Positions 27,556-35,725 of a DNA stretch of 63,393 bases are shown piece after piece (positions within the stretch are counted from its first letter, which is position 1; each line of letters starts with the position of its first letter). The DNA lies in the NCBI GenBank assembly GCA_029940535.1, contig JAPYUM010000006.1, positions 23,009 to 86,401 of the forward strand, written 5' to 3'. Under the pieces are notes generated by a model. That model ran no database searches and was not told the DNA's origin. It was given only the letters and a program-made list of their open reading frames with translations. Position numbers and translations under genes: made by a program. Source of the stretch: Vicinamibacterales bacterium (GTDB lineage Bacteria > Acidobacteriota > Vicinamibacteria > Vicinamibacterales > UBA8438).

Positions 27556-28707
27556 CTATTCCGCCAGCGCGTCAAGTAACGCGTCCACGTCCGCGGCGTC
27601 GTTGTAGAGATTGGGGGAGATTCGAATCGCGTCTCCCCGCAGCGAGACCGAGACGTGACGCGCGTGCAGCCGTTCGGCCAGGACGGCCGTGTTCCCGGCA
27701 TGATCCGGGCGTACGCCAAAGAGGTGCGCGCCGCGCCAGCTGTCGTCTTCAATCCAATATCCGCGTTCTCGCAGGGTCTGGGTGACCTCACTTGTCAGAT
27801 TGCGGCAATATTCCTGAATCGCCGGTACCGTCCACTGGAGCACCAACTCGAGTGCCGACGCCAACATCGGCAACAGCGTGAAGTTGGACCGCTCACCGAC
27901 GTCATAGCGGACGGCCGCTCCCTGGTAGTCGTCTCGGTACCGAACCAGGTCGGCGAACGCCTCGCTGTCGCGTCGGGTAATCCAGCCCTCCTCCAACGGG
28001 GTACCGTCGTCGAACGCCTGCCCGTAGTACGCCAAGCCGACCGAGTAGGGACCGAGCAGCCACTTGTAGCCGGCGCAGACCAACGCGTCCGGTCGAATTC
28101 GCTGAATGTCGAATGGCAACGCTCCCACCGACTGCGTACCGTCCACCACGAAGAGCGCGCGACACTCACGGGCCCGCTGTCCGATCCGTTCCAGGTCGAA
28201 CCGCGTGCCGTCGGTCCAGTGAATCTGGGGGAGCGCTACGACGGCTGTCCTGCGGTCGATGGCGGTCAGCACGCGCGCGTTCCACTCCACCGCCCGATCG
28301 CCGTCCTGGTGCGGCGGTGGCGGAACTGTTCGCAGCGTGAGTCCCCGGTCCGCGCACAGTCGTCGCCACGTGTAGACGTTGCTGGGAAACTGTTCCTCGA
28401 GCACCACGATGTTGTCGCCCGATGTCGCGCGCACGTTCCGCGCAACCGTGGCCAGGCCATACGACACCGATGGCAGGATCGCGATGCGGTTCGGATCCGG
28501 AGCGTTGACGATCCGGGAGAAGAGGCACCGGACCAGGTCGCTCTCTTCGAAGAAGTCGCGGGGGCGGATCAGGTGCGGCGTCGCACGCCGGTCGATACCC
28601 ACAATGCCCGCCGCGTGCACCGCTCGGGCGAGCGGCGCCATGAAGGCACAGTTCAGATAGTGCACCCCCTCGGGCACCGTGAAATGGGATTTCTGGCAAG
28701 CAAGCAT
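27556..28707 (-). CDS. Aminotransferase class V-fold PLP enzyme
   Basis: 383 residues from ATG 28707, cytoplasmic. Fold-type I features: YLNCAFMAPLARAVHAAG at the N-terminus, ILPSVSYGLATVARN, RALFVVDGTQSVGALPFD, and the PLP lysine Lys215 in CAGYKWLLGPYSVG. The C-terminal domain ends RISPNLYNDAADVDALLDAL. This is the selenocysteine lyase/cysteine desulfurase-like group; no Cys loop typical of NifS/IscS is obvious, so an aminotransferase, kynureninase-like or lyase role on small amino compounds is more likely. The longer frame to 28788 reads as non-coding. Confidence 0.85.
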   Translation of the reverse strand: MLACQKSHFTVPEGVHYLNCAFMAPLARAVHAAGIVGIDRRATPHLIRPRDFFEESDLVRCLFSRIVNAPDPNRIAILPSVSYGLATVARNVRATSGDNIVVLEEQFPSNVYTWRRLCADRGLTLRTVPPPPHQDGDRAVEWNARVLTAIDRRTAVVALPQIHWTDGTRFDLERIGQRARECRALFVVDGTQSVGALPFDIQRIRPDALVCAGYKWLLGPYSVGLAYYGQAFDDGTPLEEGWITRRDSEAFADLVRYRDDYQGAAVRYDVGERSNFTLLPMLASALELVLQWTVPAIQEYCRNLTSEVTQTLRERGYWIEDDSWRGAHLFGVRPDHAGNTAVLAERLHARHVSVSLRGDAIRISPNLYNDAADVDALLDALAE

Positions 28708-28779
28708 GGCCGGGCGAATCGCCGCGCCAGTATACGCCGCGTGTGGCATTCTAGAATGGAGGCGCCAAGGGAGACGGGG

Positions 28780-30075
28780 ATGAGACACGAGAAAGCGAAG
28801 TGGCTGGGCGGGGTCGCCTCCGCATGCATCGGGGTCCTGGCGGCGGGATGCGGGGGGGCGGTACCGGTACCGGCACCACCATCAGAGACGGAGGTCGACG
28901 CCGCCCTGATCGAGCGCGCGCGCGACCTGCACGCCCGGGTGTTGACCATCGATACCCACGACGATATTCCGCTCGACTTCGCGACGCCCGAGGTCGACCC
29001 CGGCGTGCGCGGCGACCGTAAGGTGGATCTACCCAAGATGGAGGAGGGCGGGCTCGATGCCGGATTCTTCATCGTGTACGTGGGGCAGACCGCGCGAACG
29101 CCGGAGAACTACGCGCAGGCCCAGGCCGACGCCATGCGCAAGTTCGCGGCGATTCACCGGATGGCCGACACGCTGTACCCGGACCGGATCGAAATTGCCT
29201 ACACGGCGGACGACTTCGAACGGATTGCGGCTGACGGGAAGCTCGTGGCGGCCATTGGCATCGAGAACGGGTATGTCATCGGCACCGATCTCACGCTGCT
29301 CGAGACCTACTATGAGCTGGGCGCGCGCTATTTGGGGCTTGCCCACAACGGACACAACGACATCGCCGACTCGGCTGGGCCGCGTGAAGATCTGGGGGAC
29401 GCCGTCTCCGAGCATGATGGCGTCAGCCCGTTCGGCGAAGAGGTCATCGCCGAATTGAACCGGCTGGGCATCATGGTCGACGTGTCGCATGTGTCGAAGG
29501 CGGCGATGCTCGATGCGGTCCGATTGTCCCGGGCACCCGTGATCGCGTCTCACTCCAGTACCCGCGCGCTGGCCGATCACGCCCGCAACCTGGATGACGA
29601 GCAGCTCCTCGCGCTGCGCGACAACGGCGGGGTCATGCAGACGGTGGCGCTCGGCAGTTTTATCAGTAGCACGGCCGCGGCTCGGGCCGACGCGGTGCGG
29701 CGTCTCCGGACCGATGTCGGGCTGTCGCCACGAGGCGGGAGCGGTCAGGCGGACCTTCCGGCTCCGCGACGAGCTGAGTACGACCGTCGGATGGCGGACA
29801 TCGACCGGGAGTGGCCGTCGGCTGATGTCGCGACGTTTGTCGATCACATCGACTACGCCGTGCAGTTGATCGGAATCGACCACGTCGGTATCAGTTCCGA
29901 TTTCGACGGCGGTGGCGGCATCAGCGGGTGGAACGACGCGAGCGAGACCGTCAACGTGACGATCGAGCTCGTCCGTCGCGGCTACACCGATGAGGAGATC
30001 GCCAAGATCTGGGGAGGCAATCTCCTCCGGGTGCTGGGCGAGGTCGAACGCGTGGCCGCCGCGGCTGGCTCGTAG
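28780..30075 (+). CDS. Membrane dipeptidase lipoprotein (peptidase M19)
   Basis: 431 residues from ATG 28780. A lipoprotein signal ends in GVLAAGCGG. The renal-dipeptidase fold is seen in VLTIDTHDDIPLDFA (His-x-Asp zinc ligands), GIENGYVIGTDLTLLETYYE (Glu ligand), YLGLAHNGHNDIADSA, IMVDVSHVSKAAMLD (His ligand), PVIASHSSTRALADHARN (His ligand) and HVGISSDFDGGGG (Asp). All metal ligands are present. It hydrolyses dipeptides, possibly including D-amino acids at the C-terminus, at the cell surface. It is divergent from the PLP enzyme, 72 bases apart. Confidence 0.94.
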   Translation: MRHEKAKWLGGVASACIGVLAAGCGGAVPVPAPPSETEVDAALIERARDLHARVLTIDTHDDIPLDFATPEVDPGVRGDRKVDLPKMEEGGLDAGFFIVYVGQTARTPENYAQAQADAMRKFAAIHRMADTLYPDRIEIAYTADDFERIAADGKLVAAIGIENGYVIGTDLTLLETYYELGARYLGLAHNGHNDIADSAGPREDLGDAVSEHDGVSPFGEEVIAELNRLGIMVDVSHVSKAAMLDAVRLSRAPVIASHSSTRALADHARNLDDEQLLALRDNGGVMQTVALGSFISSTAAARADAVRRLRTDVGLSPRGGSGQADLPAPRRAEYDRRMADIDREWPSADVATFVDHIDYAVQLIGIDHVGISSDFDGGGGISGWNDASETVNVTIELVRRGYTDEEIAKIWGGNLLRVLGEVERVAAAAGS

Positions 30076-30101
30076 CGTCTTGTGGCGAAACTGGTTCTTC
30101 G

Positions 30102-31430
30102 ATGACGTCGGCTCCCAGCGCCGTTGCGGCGTCTCCGTCCGCACCGTCAGGGCGCCCTGCGCTCGCCTTCTTGCCGCCGACACGACTGCCTCTCTGGTAC
30201 TTCGGTCTGGCGCACACCTCCTTGTTGGTGGCCCTGGCGGTGGTGGCGGTCGATCCGCGTGGCGTGAGCGGCTTCTTCTACCATCCGCGCATGTTGGGAG
30301 TGGTGCATCTCATCACGCTGGGGTGGATCACCGGGGCCATTTTGGGGGCCATCCGTGTGGTTGCGCCGTTGGTTCTCCGGGTCTCGATTCCGGTCACACG
30401 GGGCGACTACTGGGCGCTGTCGTTCGTCGCCATCGGCACGAGCGGCATGGTGTCTCACTTCTGGCTCGAGACCTTCAACGGGATGGCCTGGTCGGCGGGG
30501 ATGGTCGTGCTCGGACTGCTGCATGCCGTGGCTCGGCTCGCCGTTCGGCTGCGGTCCGTCACCATCGACCGGCCGATTGCCGTGCACCTGTGGCTGGCAT
30601 GCCTGAACCTGCTGTTGGCCGGCACCGCTGGCGTCGTGATTGCGATCGACAAGGTGACGGACATCGTCCCGGGGTACGCACTCTCCAACGTGTACGCCCA
30701 TGCCCACCTGGCTGCTGTCGGGTGGGCATCGATGATGGTGGTTGGGGTTGGATACCGCCTGTTGCCGATGGTCTTGCCGTCGGCCGTGCCTCGCGGACGG
30801 GGGCTCTACGGAAGCGCGATGTTCCTGGAGACCGGGTTGATCGGGTTTGTCGTCACGCTGGTCACCGGGTGGCCAGGCATGCCCGTGTTCGCGGTTGGTA
30901 TCGTGGCGGGGCTTGTGGTGTTCTTGGGCCAGGTGGTGTGGATGACCCGCCATCGCCGAACCCCACCGGCTGAGCGAGCCAGGCCGGATTTCGGGGCCAT
31001 TCAAGCCGGACACGCGATGGTCTATCTCATGCTGGCCGCCGGCTGCGGACTCTGGCTGGTCGCGTCACCGACATCGAGCTCGACACCCGCGCTGATGATG
31101 CTGTACGGCGTGTTCGGACTGGTTGGGTTTCTCGCCCAACTCGTCGTCGCGATGGAAATGCGCCTGTTGCCCCTGCTGGCCTGGTACGCCGCCTTCGCAG
31201 AGGGCGGATTCACGGCCCCAGAGCTGTCTACTCACGTGTTGCCGGCCCAATCGGTGGCGACTCTTGCGTTCGCCGGGTGGGTCCTGGGGCTTCCGTTACT
31301 CGCTGGCGGGCTCGCGATGGACAAACCGTCTGGCGTCGCCATTGGGGCCGGGGTGCTGCTCGCGGCGGTGGCACTCAACACTGGGCATGCGGTGTGGATG
31401 CTGCGTCCGCTCGTACGGCGGCGACACTGA
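30102..31430 (+). CDS. Polytopic membrane protein, haem-copper-oxidase-I/NnrS-like
   Basis: 442 residues with about 12 membrane segments. Conserved-looking His residues sit in membrane segments: FFYHPRMLGVVHLITLGW, MVSHFWLETFNG, SNVYAHAHLAAVGWASMM and IQAGHAMVYLML. The pattern resembles NnrS and proteins annotated cbb3-type subunit I-like in Acidobacteriota, but the full set of oxidase ligands is not evident. It may bind haem b or respond to NO or oxygen. It starts 27 bases after the M19 gene, so they may be co-transcribed. Confidence 0.6.
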   Translation: MTSAPSAVAASPSAPSGRPALAFLPPTRLPLWYFGLAHTSLLVALAVVAVDPRGVSGFFYHPRMLGVVHLITLGWITGAILGAIRVVAPLVLRVSIPVTRGDYWALSFVAIGTSGMVSHFWLETFNGMAWSAGMVVLGLLHAVARLAVRLRSVTIDRPIAVHLWLACLNLLLAGTAGVVIAIDKVTDIVPGYALSNVYAHAHLAAVGWASMMVVGVGYRLLPMVLPSAVPRGRGLYGSAMFLETGLIGFVVTLVTGWPGMPVFAVGIVAGLVVFLGQVVWMTRHRRTPPAERARPDFGAIQAGHAMVYLMLAAGCGLWLVASPTSSSTPALMMLYGVFGLVGFLAQLVVAMEMRLLPLLAWYAAFAEGGFTAPELSTHVLPAQSVATLAFAGWVLGLPLLAGGLAMDKPSGVAIGAGVLLAAVALNTGHAVWMLRPLVRRRH

Positions 31431-31457
31431 TGCTGTTGTCCCCACGGGAGCGCGGCG

Positions 31458-32039
31458 TCACCTCACCAAGCCCGCCACCAACGCACCGGTCGCATAGGCC
31501 ACGCCGGCCACCGCGGCGCCCAGGGCGAGCATCTCCAGGCCGGTTCTCCACCATCGGTCGGTTGTCACCAGCGCCCGAGCGGCCCCGACCGCGAAGAGTG
31601 TCGCCAGCGCGGCCGCTGCCGCCCAACCGAATCGCCGGCTCGTGGCCCCGGAGACGAGGTAGGGGACCAGCGGGACGACACCGGCCAGGACGAACGCGAG
31701 GAACGTCGCCGCGCCGTGTCTCGCCGGACGCGCTTCACGTTCGGCCAGCCCCTGCGCAGCCCGGACGCTCTCTTCGGCTTGAATACCCAGGTAGTTGCCG
31801 ACACCCATCGACATGCCGTCAGCCAGCAGATTGGCGATACCGACCACAAGCACCGTGCCGGCAGACAACGTGCCGCCAGTGACCCCCGCCACCACGGCGA
31901 AGGTCGTCAGCACCCCGTCGTTCGCGCCGTAGATCAGATCGCGGATGTAGTGTCGGACCGTGTCCTCCACGCCCGTGGGATCCACGTGCAGGGAGGGGCC
32001 GCGTGCACCGGCGCCGATCAGGTCACGAGTGTCCGACAT
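31458..32039 (-). CDS. VIT1/CCC1-family membrane protein
   Basis: 193 residues from ATG 32039. Family markers are HYIRDLIYGANDGVLTTFAV, ANLLADGMSMGVGNYLGIQA with the charged AEESVRAAQGLAEREARPAR loop, then three more membrane segments. VIT1/CCC1 proteins move ferrous iron or manganese out of the cytoplasm. The frame remains open to 32225, but that part (rich in Arg, Gln, Ser) looks non-coding. The 276-base gap to the kinase gene holds nothing I recognise. Confidence 0.85.
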   Translation of the reverse strand: MSDTRDLIGAGARGPSLHVDPTGVEDTVRHYIRDLIYGANDGVLTTFAVVAGVTGGTLSAGTVLVVGIANLLADGMSMGVGNYLGIQAEESVRAAQGLAEREARPARHGAATFLAFVLAGVVPLVPYLVSGATSRRFGWAAAAALATLFAVGAARALVTTDRWWRTGLEMLALGAAVAGVAYATGALVAGLVR

Positions 32040-32315
32040 CCCGCCCGCGTGGTCCAATTGCGTCCGAGCCTTGCTCGTCCGGGTCTGGTACGACGCTGTC
32101 GGCTGGGTCCCATCGGAGGCAATCCGTACAGGTCTCGCCGGCGAGAAGCTGATCGCCGTCAGGACGAGCTGGGTGCGCGCAGCTCCAGAACGACGTTGGG
32201 GTTGACGCACGTCCAGGTGCGACAACGTGGCCGAAGCGGGCCCAGCGACAGGTCCACGGTCGATGTAGGACGGTGTGCGCTTCCATCTGTCACCACCTAG
32301 ATTGGTGCGGCGTCA

Positions 32316-33920
32316 TCACGGCGTCGCGGTGATACCGACGCACGCCTCGACGGCTTGTGCGGTGGCGTCGCGTTCGCCGGCCGCGTCCACCCTAGTCCAG
32401 TCGAGGTCCCCGATGCCTCTCGCGAGTTGCTCTCGGAGCACGGCCGGCGTGGCGTCCGAGACATCGCCGGACCGTCGCGCGATTCGGTCGGCGCGGGTGT
32501 CGACGGGGGCGTGGAGCCAGACCCCGGTAAACGGGACGCCAGCGGTACGGGCGACATCGGCGATCACGACTCGGTCGCGGGGGTCGGCGAACACCGCGTC
32601 GACGATGACGGAGTGGCCCGCCGCGGCCGCGGTGGCGGCCCGGACCGCCAGTTCGCGATACACGCTACGAGTGACTCCCTCAGTATAGCCCTCCGAGCCA
32701 AGGCGGTCGGCCGGCCCCACGCCGAGCAGTGATTTCCGTATTACGTCGCTCCGGAGCACCAGGGCGCCCGGCGCCGCGCCGATGGTCGGGGCCAGCCGCT
32801 TGGCAACCACAGACTTGCCGGCGCCGCTGAGCCCTCCGATGGCGACGAGTCGGGCGGGCGCCGGGTCAATCAGCGACAAGGCCAGGGTGAGATAGTCCTG
32901 GGCCGCCTGCCGCTGCACCGCTTGCGCTGTGGGGGTGCTCTGGAGCCGGGCCGCCGTCGCACTGGTCTTGGCCCGGACCGCGGCGCGGACGGAGAGAAAC
33001 AGCGGCATCAGCGCGAGTCCATCGAGGTCCGCCGTCGCGGTGACGTACTCGTTGCACACCGCGTGAGCGTGTTGACCCAATCCGCGATGAAGCAGGTCCA
33101 TGACGAGGAAGGCGAGGTCGTAGAGCACATCAATGCAGGCGATCTGGTCGCTGAACTCGATGCAGTCGAACAGTATGGGGCGTCCCTCGAGGAGACAGAC
33201 GTTCCGTAGGTGCAGATCGCCGTGGCAGCGACGCACGAATCCCTCGGCGCGTCGCGTCATCAGACGGTCGGCCTGTCGGGAGAGTGCTTCGTGCGATCGC
33301 GTTGTGAGTCGGAGGCAGGCGGCGGGGTCGAGCACACCCGGGCCATAATCGTGGAATCCGTCCGCGTTCCCGTCGATGACCCACGCCATGCCTCGCCGAC
33401 CGCCATGGTCGAATCGCCACTCTGCGATGGCGTGCAGCCGTGCCACCGCTCGTGCGAGATTCGGCATCAGCGCCAGGTCCAGCGCGCCTCGTTCGGCCAT
33501 ACCGTCGAGCACATCGGACTGGTCGAAACGCGACATTTCAATGAGCCATTCCACGGCGGGGCCGTCCCCGTCCAGCGCGAGGGATCCGTTCGCGTCGCAG
33601 GTCACCGCGCGCACTCGATGATACACGGACGGGGCCGTGCGCCGGTTCAGGCGCACTTCCGCCAGGCAGCACTCGCGTCGGCGCTCAACGGTGGAGTAGT
33701 TGAGATAGTCGTATTGCAGCGCGCGTTTCAGCTTGAACGCCCGCTCATCGACAAGGAACACCACTGAACAGTGTGTGTCGATGCGCTCCACCGTTCCGGC
33801 GGTCGACCCGTACGCGGCGGGGAACCCGAGAAAGGCGATGACGTCGCGCTGGTTGACCGTCGCCCCCTGACTGGGGTCGTGGGGGCTGTCGGGTTCGACC
33901 GCGGTTGTCGTGGAGCGCAT
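32316..33920 (-). CDS. Bifunctional aminoglycoside-phosphotransferase-like / AAA kinase (Rv2004c-like)
   Basis: 534 residues, cytoplasmic. The N-terminal two-thirds is an APH-like kinase domain: FKLKRALQYDYLNYST, catalytic RRCHGDLHLRNV with Asp235, and ILFDCIEFSDQIACIDVLYD. The last third is a P-loop kinase: GGLSGAGKS with Lys369, RSDVIRKSLLG, and GHSVIVDAVFADPRDRV. The architecture matches the mycobacterial DosR-regulon protein Rv2004c and similar proteins near Usp genes. Substrate unknown. A purine-rich GGAAGAG precedes ATG 33920 and an exact sigma-54 promoter lies at 33948-33963. It is divergent from the 34179 gene and shares a control region with it. Confidence 0.88.
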   Translation of the reverse strand: MRSTTTAVEPDSPHDPSQGATVNQRDVIAFLGFPAAYGSTAGTVERIDTHCSVVFLVDERAFKLKRALQYDYLNYSTVERRRECCLAEVRLNRRTAPSVYHRVRAVTCDANGSLALDGDGPAVEWLIEMSRFDQSDVLDGMAERGALDLALMPNLARAVARLHAIAEWRFDHGGRRGMAWVIDGNADGFHDYGPGVLDPAACLRLTTRSHEALSRQADRLMTRRAEGFVRRCHGDLHLRNVCLLEGRPILFDCIEFSDQIACIDVLYDLAFLVMDLLHRGLGQHAHAVCNEYVTATADLDGLALMPLFLSVRAAVRAKTSATAARLQSTPTAQAVQRQAAQDYLTLALSLIDPAPARLVAIGGLSGAGKSVVAKRLAPTIGAAPGALVLRSDVIRKSLLGVGPADRLGSEGYTEGVTRSVYRELAVRAATAAAAGHSVIVDAVFADPRDRVVIADVARTAGVPFTGVWLHAPVDTRADRIARRSGDVSDATPAVLREQLARGIGDLDWTRVDAAGERDATAQAVEACVGITATP

Positions 33921-33947
33921 GGTGCCGTCTCTTCCATTACGTTATTT

Positions 33948-33963
33948 AGCAACACGCGTGCCA
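33948..33963 (-). promoter_or_regulatory. Sigma-54 promoter of the APH/AAA kinase gene
   Basis: Minus strand TGGCAC-N5-TTGCT, an exact -24/-12 element with the required GG-N10-GC. Expected transcription start is about 15 bases before ATG 33920. The palindrome pair at 34035-34074 lies 70-110 bp upstream. Confidence 0.8.
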
Positions 33964-34034
33964 CGGATGTCGCCCGGACGGGACGGGGCGCCATGCGCGA
34001 GGCGGGTGTCTCGCCCATCGATCCGAAGAGGGCC

Positions 34035-34074
34035 GCGGGAAATTTTTCGTCGCTGTGGCGCGGAAAATCACCCA
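34035..34074. promoter_or_regulatory. Candidate activator-binding palindrome pair, shared by divergent genes
   Basis: GCGGGAAATTTTTCGT (34035-34050) and CGCGGAAAATCACCCA (34059-34074) resemble the better palindromes at 53593 and 53615. They sit between two divergent sigma-54 promoters: the left copy is about 80 bp from the minus -24 element and about 72 bp from the plus one. Confidence 0.55.
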
Positions 34075-34113
34075 CATCGAATGCGACCAGAGACGGGCTT
34101 GGGGCCTGGCTCG

Positions 34114-34129
34114 TGGCACGTCGATTGCT
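34114..34129 (+). promoter_or_regulatory. Sigma-54 promoter of the membrane-protein pair
   Basis: TGGCAC-GTCGA-TTGCT is an exact -24/-12 match. Expected start is near 34141, about 38 bases before ATG 34179. Confidence 0.8.
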
Positions 34130-34178
34130 AGGTTGTCATCCAGACGCGTAGCCAAGAGGCCAACGAAGGGATGCCGAG

Positions 34179-34778
34179 ATGACGGAGCTTCTGGAAGCGG
34201 TTGGGAGTAGCGGCTTCAGTATGGCCTGGAAACAGTCGACGACCGGATTCGTGTCCATGCTGGCCTTTCACAGCATCGGCCTCGCCTTTGTGATGGGCAT
34301 CAGCTGTGCGATTGCCATGCGCGTGCTCGGCGTGGCGCGCGCGATACCACTGGCGCCGTTGGAGGACTTTCTCCCGCTCATGACCGCAGGCTTCTGGGTC
34401 AGTGCGGTCACCGGCGTCATGCTACTGGTCATGGACCCGGTCCGTATCGTCCCGGATGCGACGCTCTACATCAAGCTGGGGGCGGTCGCGTGGGTCATGG
34501 TCCTCATCCGAAGATTCCGAGCGCACATCTTCGGTGAGGGAGCCAAACTGGATTCCCCGGCGGGAGTGAAGCGCGCCAAGACACTGGCGACACAGGTGCT
34601 GCTCGTCTGGGGTGTCGCGTTGGTGTCCGGGAAGGTCATGGCCTATACCTGGGTCGCCGGATACCAGACGGCGATCGCGGTCATCATCGTCACCGTCGCG
34701 GCGGGGCTGGTCGGGCGTTTTCTGCTGGGGTGGGGCAAGCCGGTTAACCAAGCCGATCCGTCTAGGCAGGCCGCGTAA
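34179..34778 (+). CDS. Multi-TM membrane protein, paralogue of the next gene
   Basis: 199 residues, about five membrane segments, no signal peptide. The stretch SMLAFHSIGLAFVMGISCAI followed by MRVLGVARAIPLAPLEDFLP parallels LHIAGLVLLVGIVG and LRLMGVAKRLPIAPLRQLLP of the next protein, so the two are paralogues. The His of the H-x2-G-L motif lies inside the membrane and could bind haem or copper; this is inference. AAGGG precedes ATG 34179. It is first in a three-gene set (34179, 34823, 35351) under a sigma-54 promoter. Confidence 0.75.
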   Translation: MTELLEAVGSSGFSMAWKQSTTGFVSMLAFHSIGLAFVMGISCAIAMRVLGVARAIPLAPLEDFLPLMTAGFWVSAVTGVMLLVMDPVRIVPDATLYIKLGAVAWVMVLIRRFRAHIFGEGAKLDSPAGVKRAKTLATQVLLVWGVALVSGKVMAYTWVAGYQTAIAVIIVTVAAGLVGRFLLGWGKPVNQADPSRQAA

Positions 34779-34822
34779 GTGTCGACCGACCTACGAGTGT
34801 ACGGAAACAAGGGGGCGCGACC

Positions 34823-35338
34823 ATGGACCTGGAGTCTGGAATTGCTTACTGGCTGAGGTGGCCCAGCGTCGAGGCGTTTCTGGCCGCCTACACTTGGGCC
34901 TGGCCGCTGATGGAGATCCTGCACATCGCCGGTCTCGTTCTCCTCGTCGGTATCGTGGGCATGTTCGACTTGCGATTGATGGGCGTGGCGAAACGCCTGC
35001 CGATCGCGCCCTTGCGCCAGCTCCTGCCGTGGGCCGCGTTCGGGTTCATCCTGTGTGTCGGCTCCGGGCTGGTCTTTGTGACAGGTCTCATGCAGAACGT
35101 CAGCATGCATCCCTATGTCGCGATCAAGGTGGACCTCTACCTGCAGATCAAGCTGCTGTTCATTCTTCTCGCCGGTATCAACCTGCTCGTGTTCTATCAG
35201 AGCGGCATGTCTCGGGCGGTCGACGGCCTGGGGGCCGGCGATGACGCGCCCCCGCTGGCCAGAGCCATCGGTGGAATCTCGCTGTTTCTGTGGATTGGCG
35301 TCGTGTACTGGGGCCGGCTGGTCCCATGGGGCATTTAG
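34823..35338 (+). CDS. DUF6644-like multi-TM membrane protein
   Basis: 171 residues with four to five membrane segments, a conserved MEILHIAGLVLLVGIVG segment and a second charged/aromatic segment SMHPYVAIKVDLYLQIK. I associate this with proteins annotated DUF6644 that often sit near cytochrome genes, but am not certain. A Shine-Dalgarno-like AAGGGGG lies before ATG 34823. It is probably co-transcribed with the paralogue upstream and the 39-residue gene downstream, and may form a hetero-oligomer with them. Confidence 0.7.
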   Translation: MDLESGIAYWLRWPSVEAFLAAYTWAWPLMEILHIAGLVLLVGIVGMFDLRLMGVAKRLPIAPLRQLLPWAAFGFILCVGSGLVFVTGLMQNVSMHPYVAIKVDLYLQIKLLFILLAGINLLVFYQSGMSRAVDGLGAGDDAPPLARAIGGISLFLWIGVVYWGRLVPWGI

Positions 35339-35350
35339 TGAGGAGTGGGC

Positions 35351-35470
35351 ATGTCTAAGGCGTGGCGCACTGTCCTGTTCGTCCTGATTCTTGCGGTGTT
35401 CGTGAACGTGGGGTTCACCTATCTGTCGGAGATTTTCCCTCAGATGTGGCCCCCGCTTCCCGGGTACTAG
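35351..35470 (+). CDS. 39-residue single-TM protein
   Basis: ATG 35351 follows GAGGAGTGGGC. The product starts MSKAWRTVLFVLILAVFVNV, one membrane segment, and ends PQMWPPLPGY. The strong Shine-Dalgarno site, the 12-base spacing from the preceding gene and the basic-then-hydrophobic design support a real small protein, probably an accessory subunit of the membrane pair. Its TAG stop is part of the dispersed repeat copy C. Confidence 0.7.
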   Translation: MSKAWRTVLFVLILAVFVNVGFTYLSEIFPQMWPPLPGY

Positions 35471-35540
35471 GTTGTCCGACGAGGCGTCCGTCTGGCGGCG
35501 TTGCTTCGTCGGTCGCCCCCGCCCGGCCGGGCGGGGCGAC
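35469..35540 (+). repeat. Dispersed intergenic repeat, copy C
   Basis: Starts AGGTTGTCCGACGAGGCGTC, then CGTCTGGCGGCGTTGCTTCG, followed by a GC-rich hairpin CGCCCCCGCCC/GGGCGGGGCG. The 5' end overlaps the TAG stop of the small gene. Confidence 0.7.
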
Positions 35541-35546
35541 CGCCTG

Positions 35547-35583
35547 CGTGGTGTTTTCCCCACTGGCTGCGGAAAAATCCAGC
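35547..35583. promoter_or_regulatory. Candidate activator-binding palindrome pair
   Basis: CGTGGTGTTTTCCCCA (35547-35562) and TGCGGAAAAATCCAGC (35568-35583) lie about 21 bp apart. The second is about 70 bp from the -24 element at 35646. Each is a half-conserved version of TGGGGAAATTTCCCCA. Confidence 0.5.
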
Positions 35584-35645
35584 CAACCACGGCGGGGCGG
35601 CCACAACACCCAAGCTGTGTCCGGCATTTCCCGCGACTTGGGGTG

Positions 35646-35661
35646 CGGCATCACTGTTGCA
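35646..35661 (+). promoter_or_regulatory. Sigma-54 promoter of the monooxygenase-like gene
   Basis: CGGCAT-CACTG-TTGCA keeps GG-N10-GC and the full -12 TTGCA. Expected transcription start is near 35672, upstream of both candidate starts (35687 and 35726). Confidence 0.65.
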
Positions 35662-35725
35662 AACAGAGAGATGACTTGGTTACGAAATGACAGAACAGCG
35701 GGTCTTGCGGGAAAGGACGGAGACG

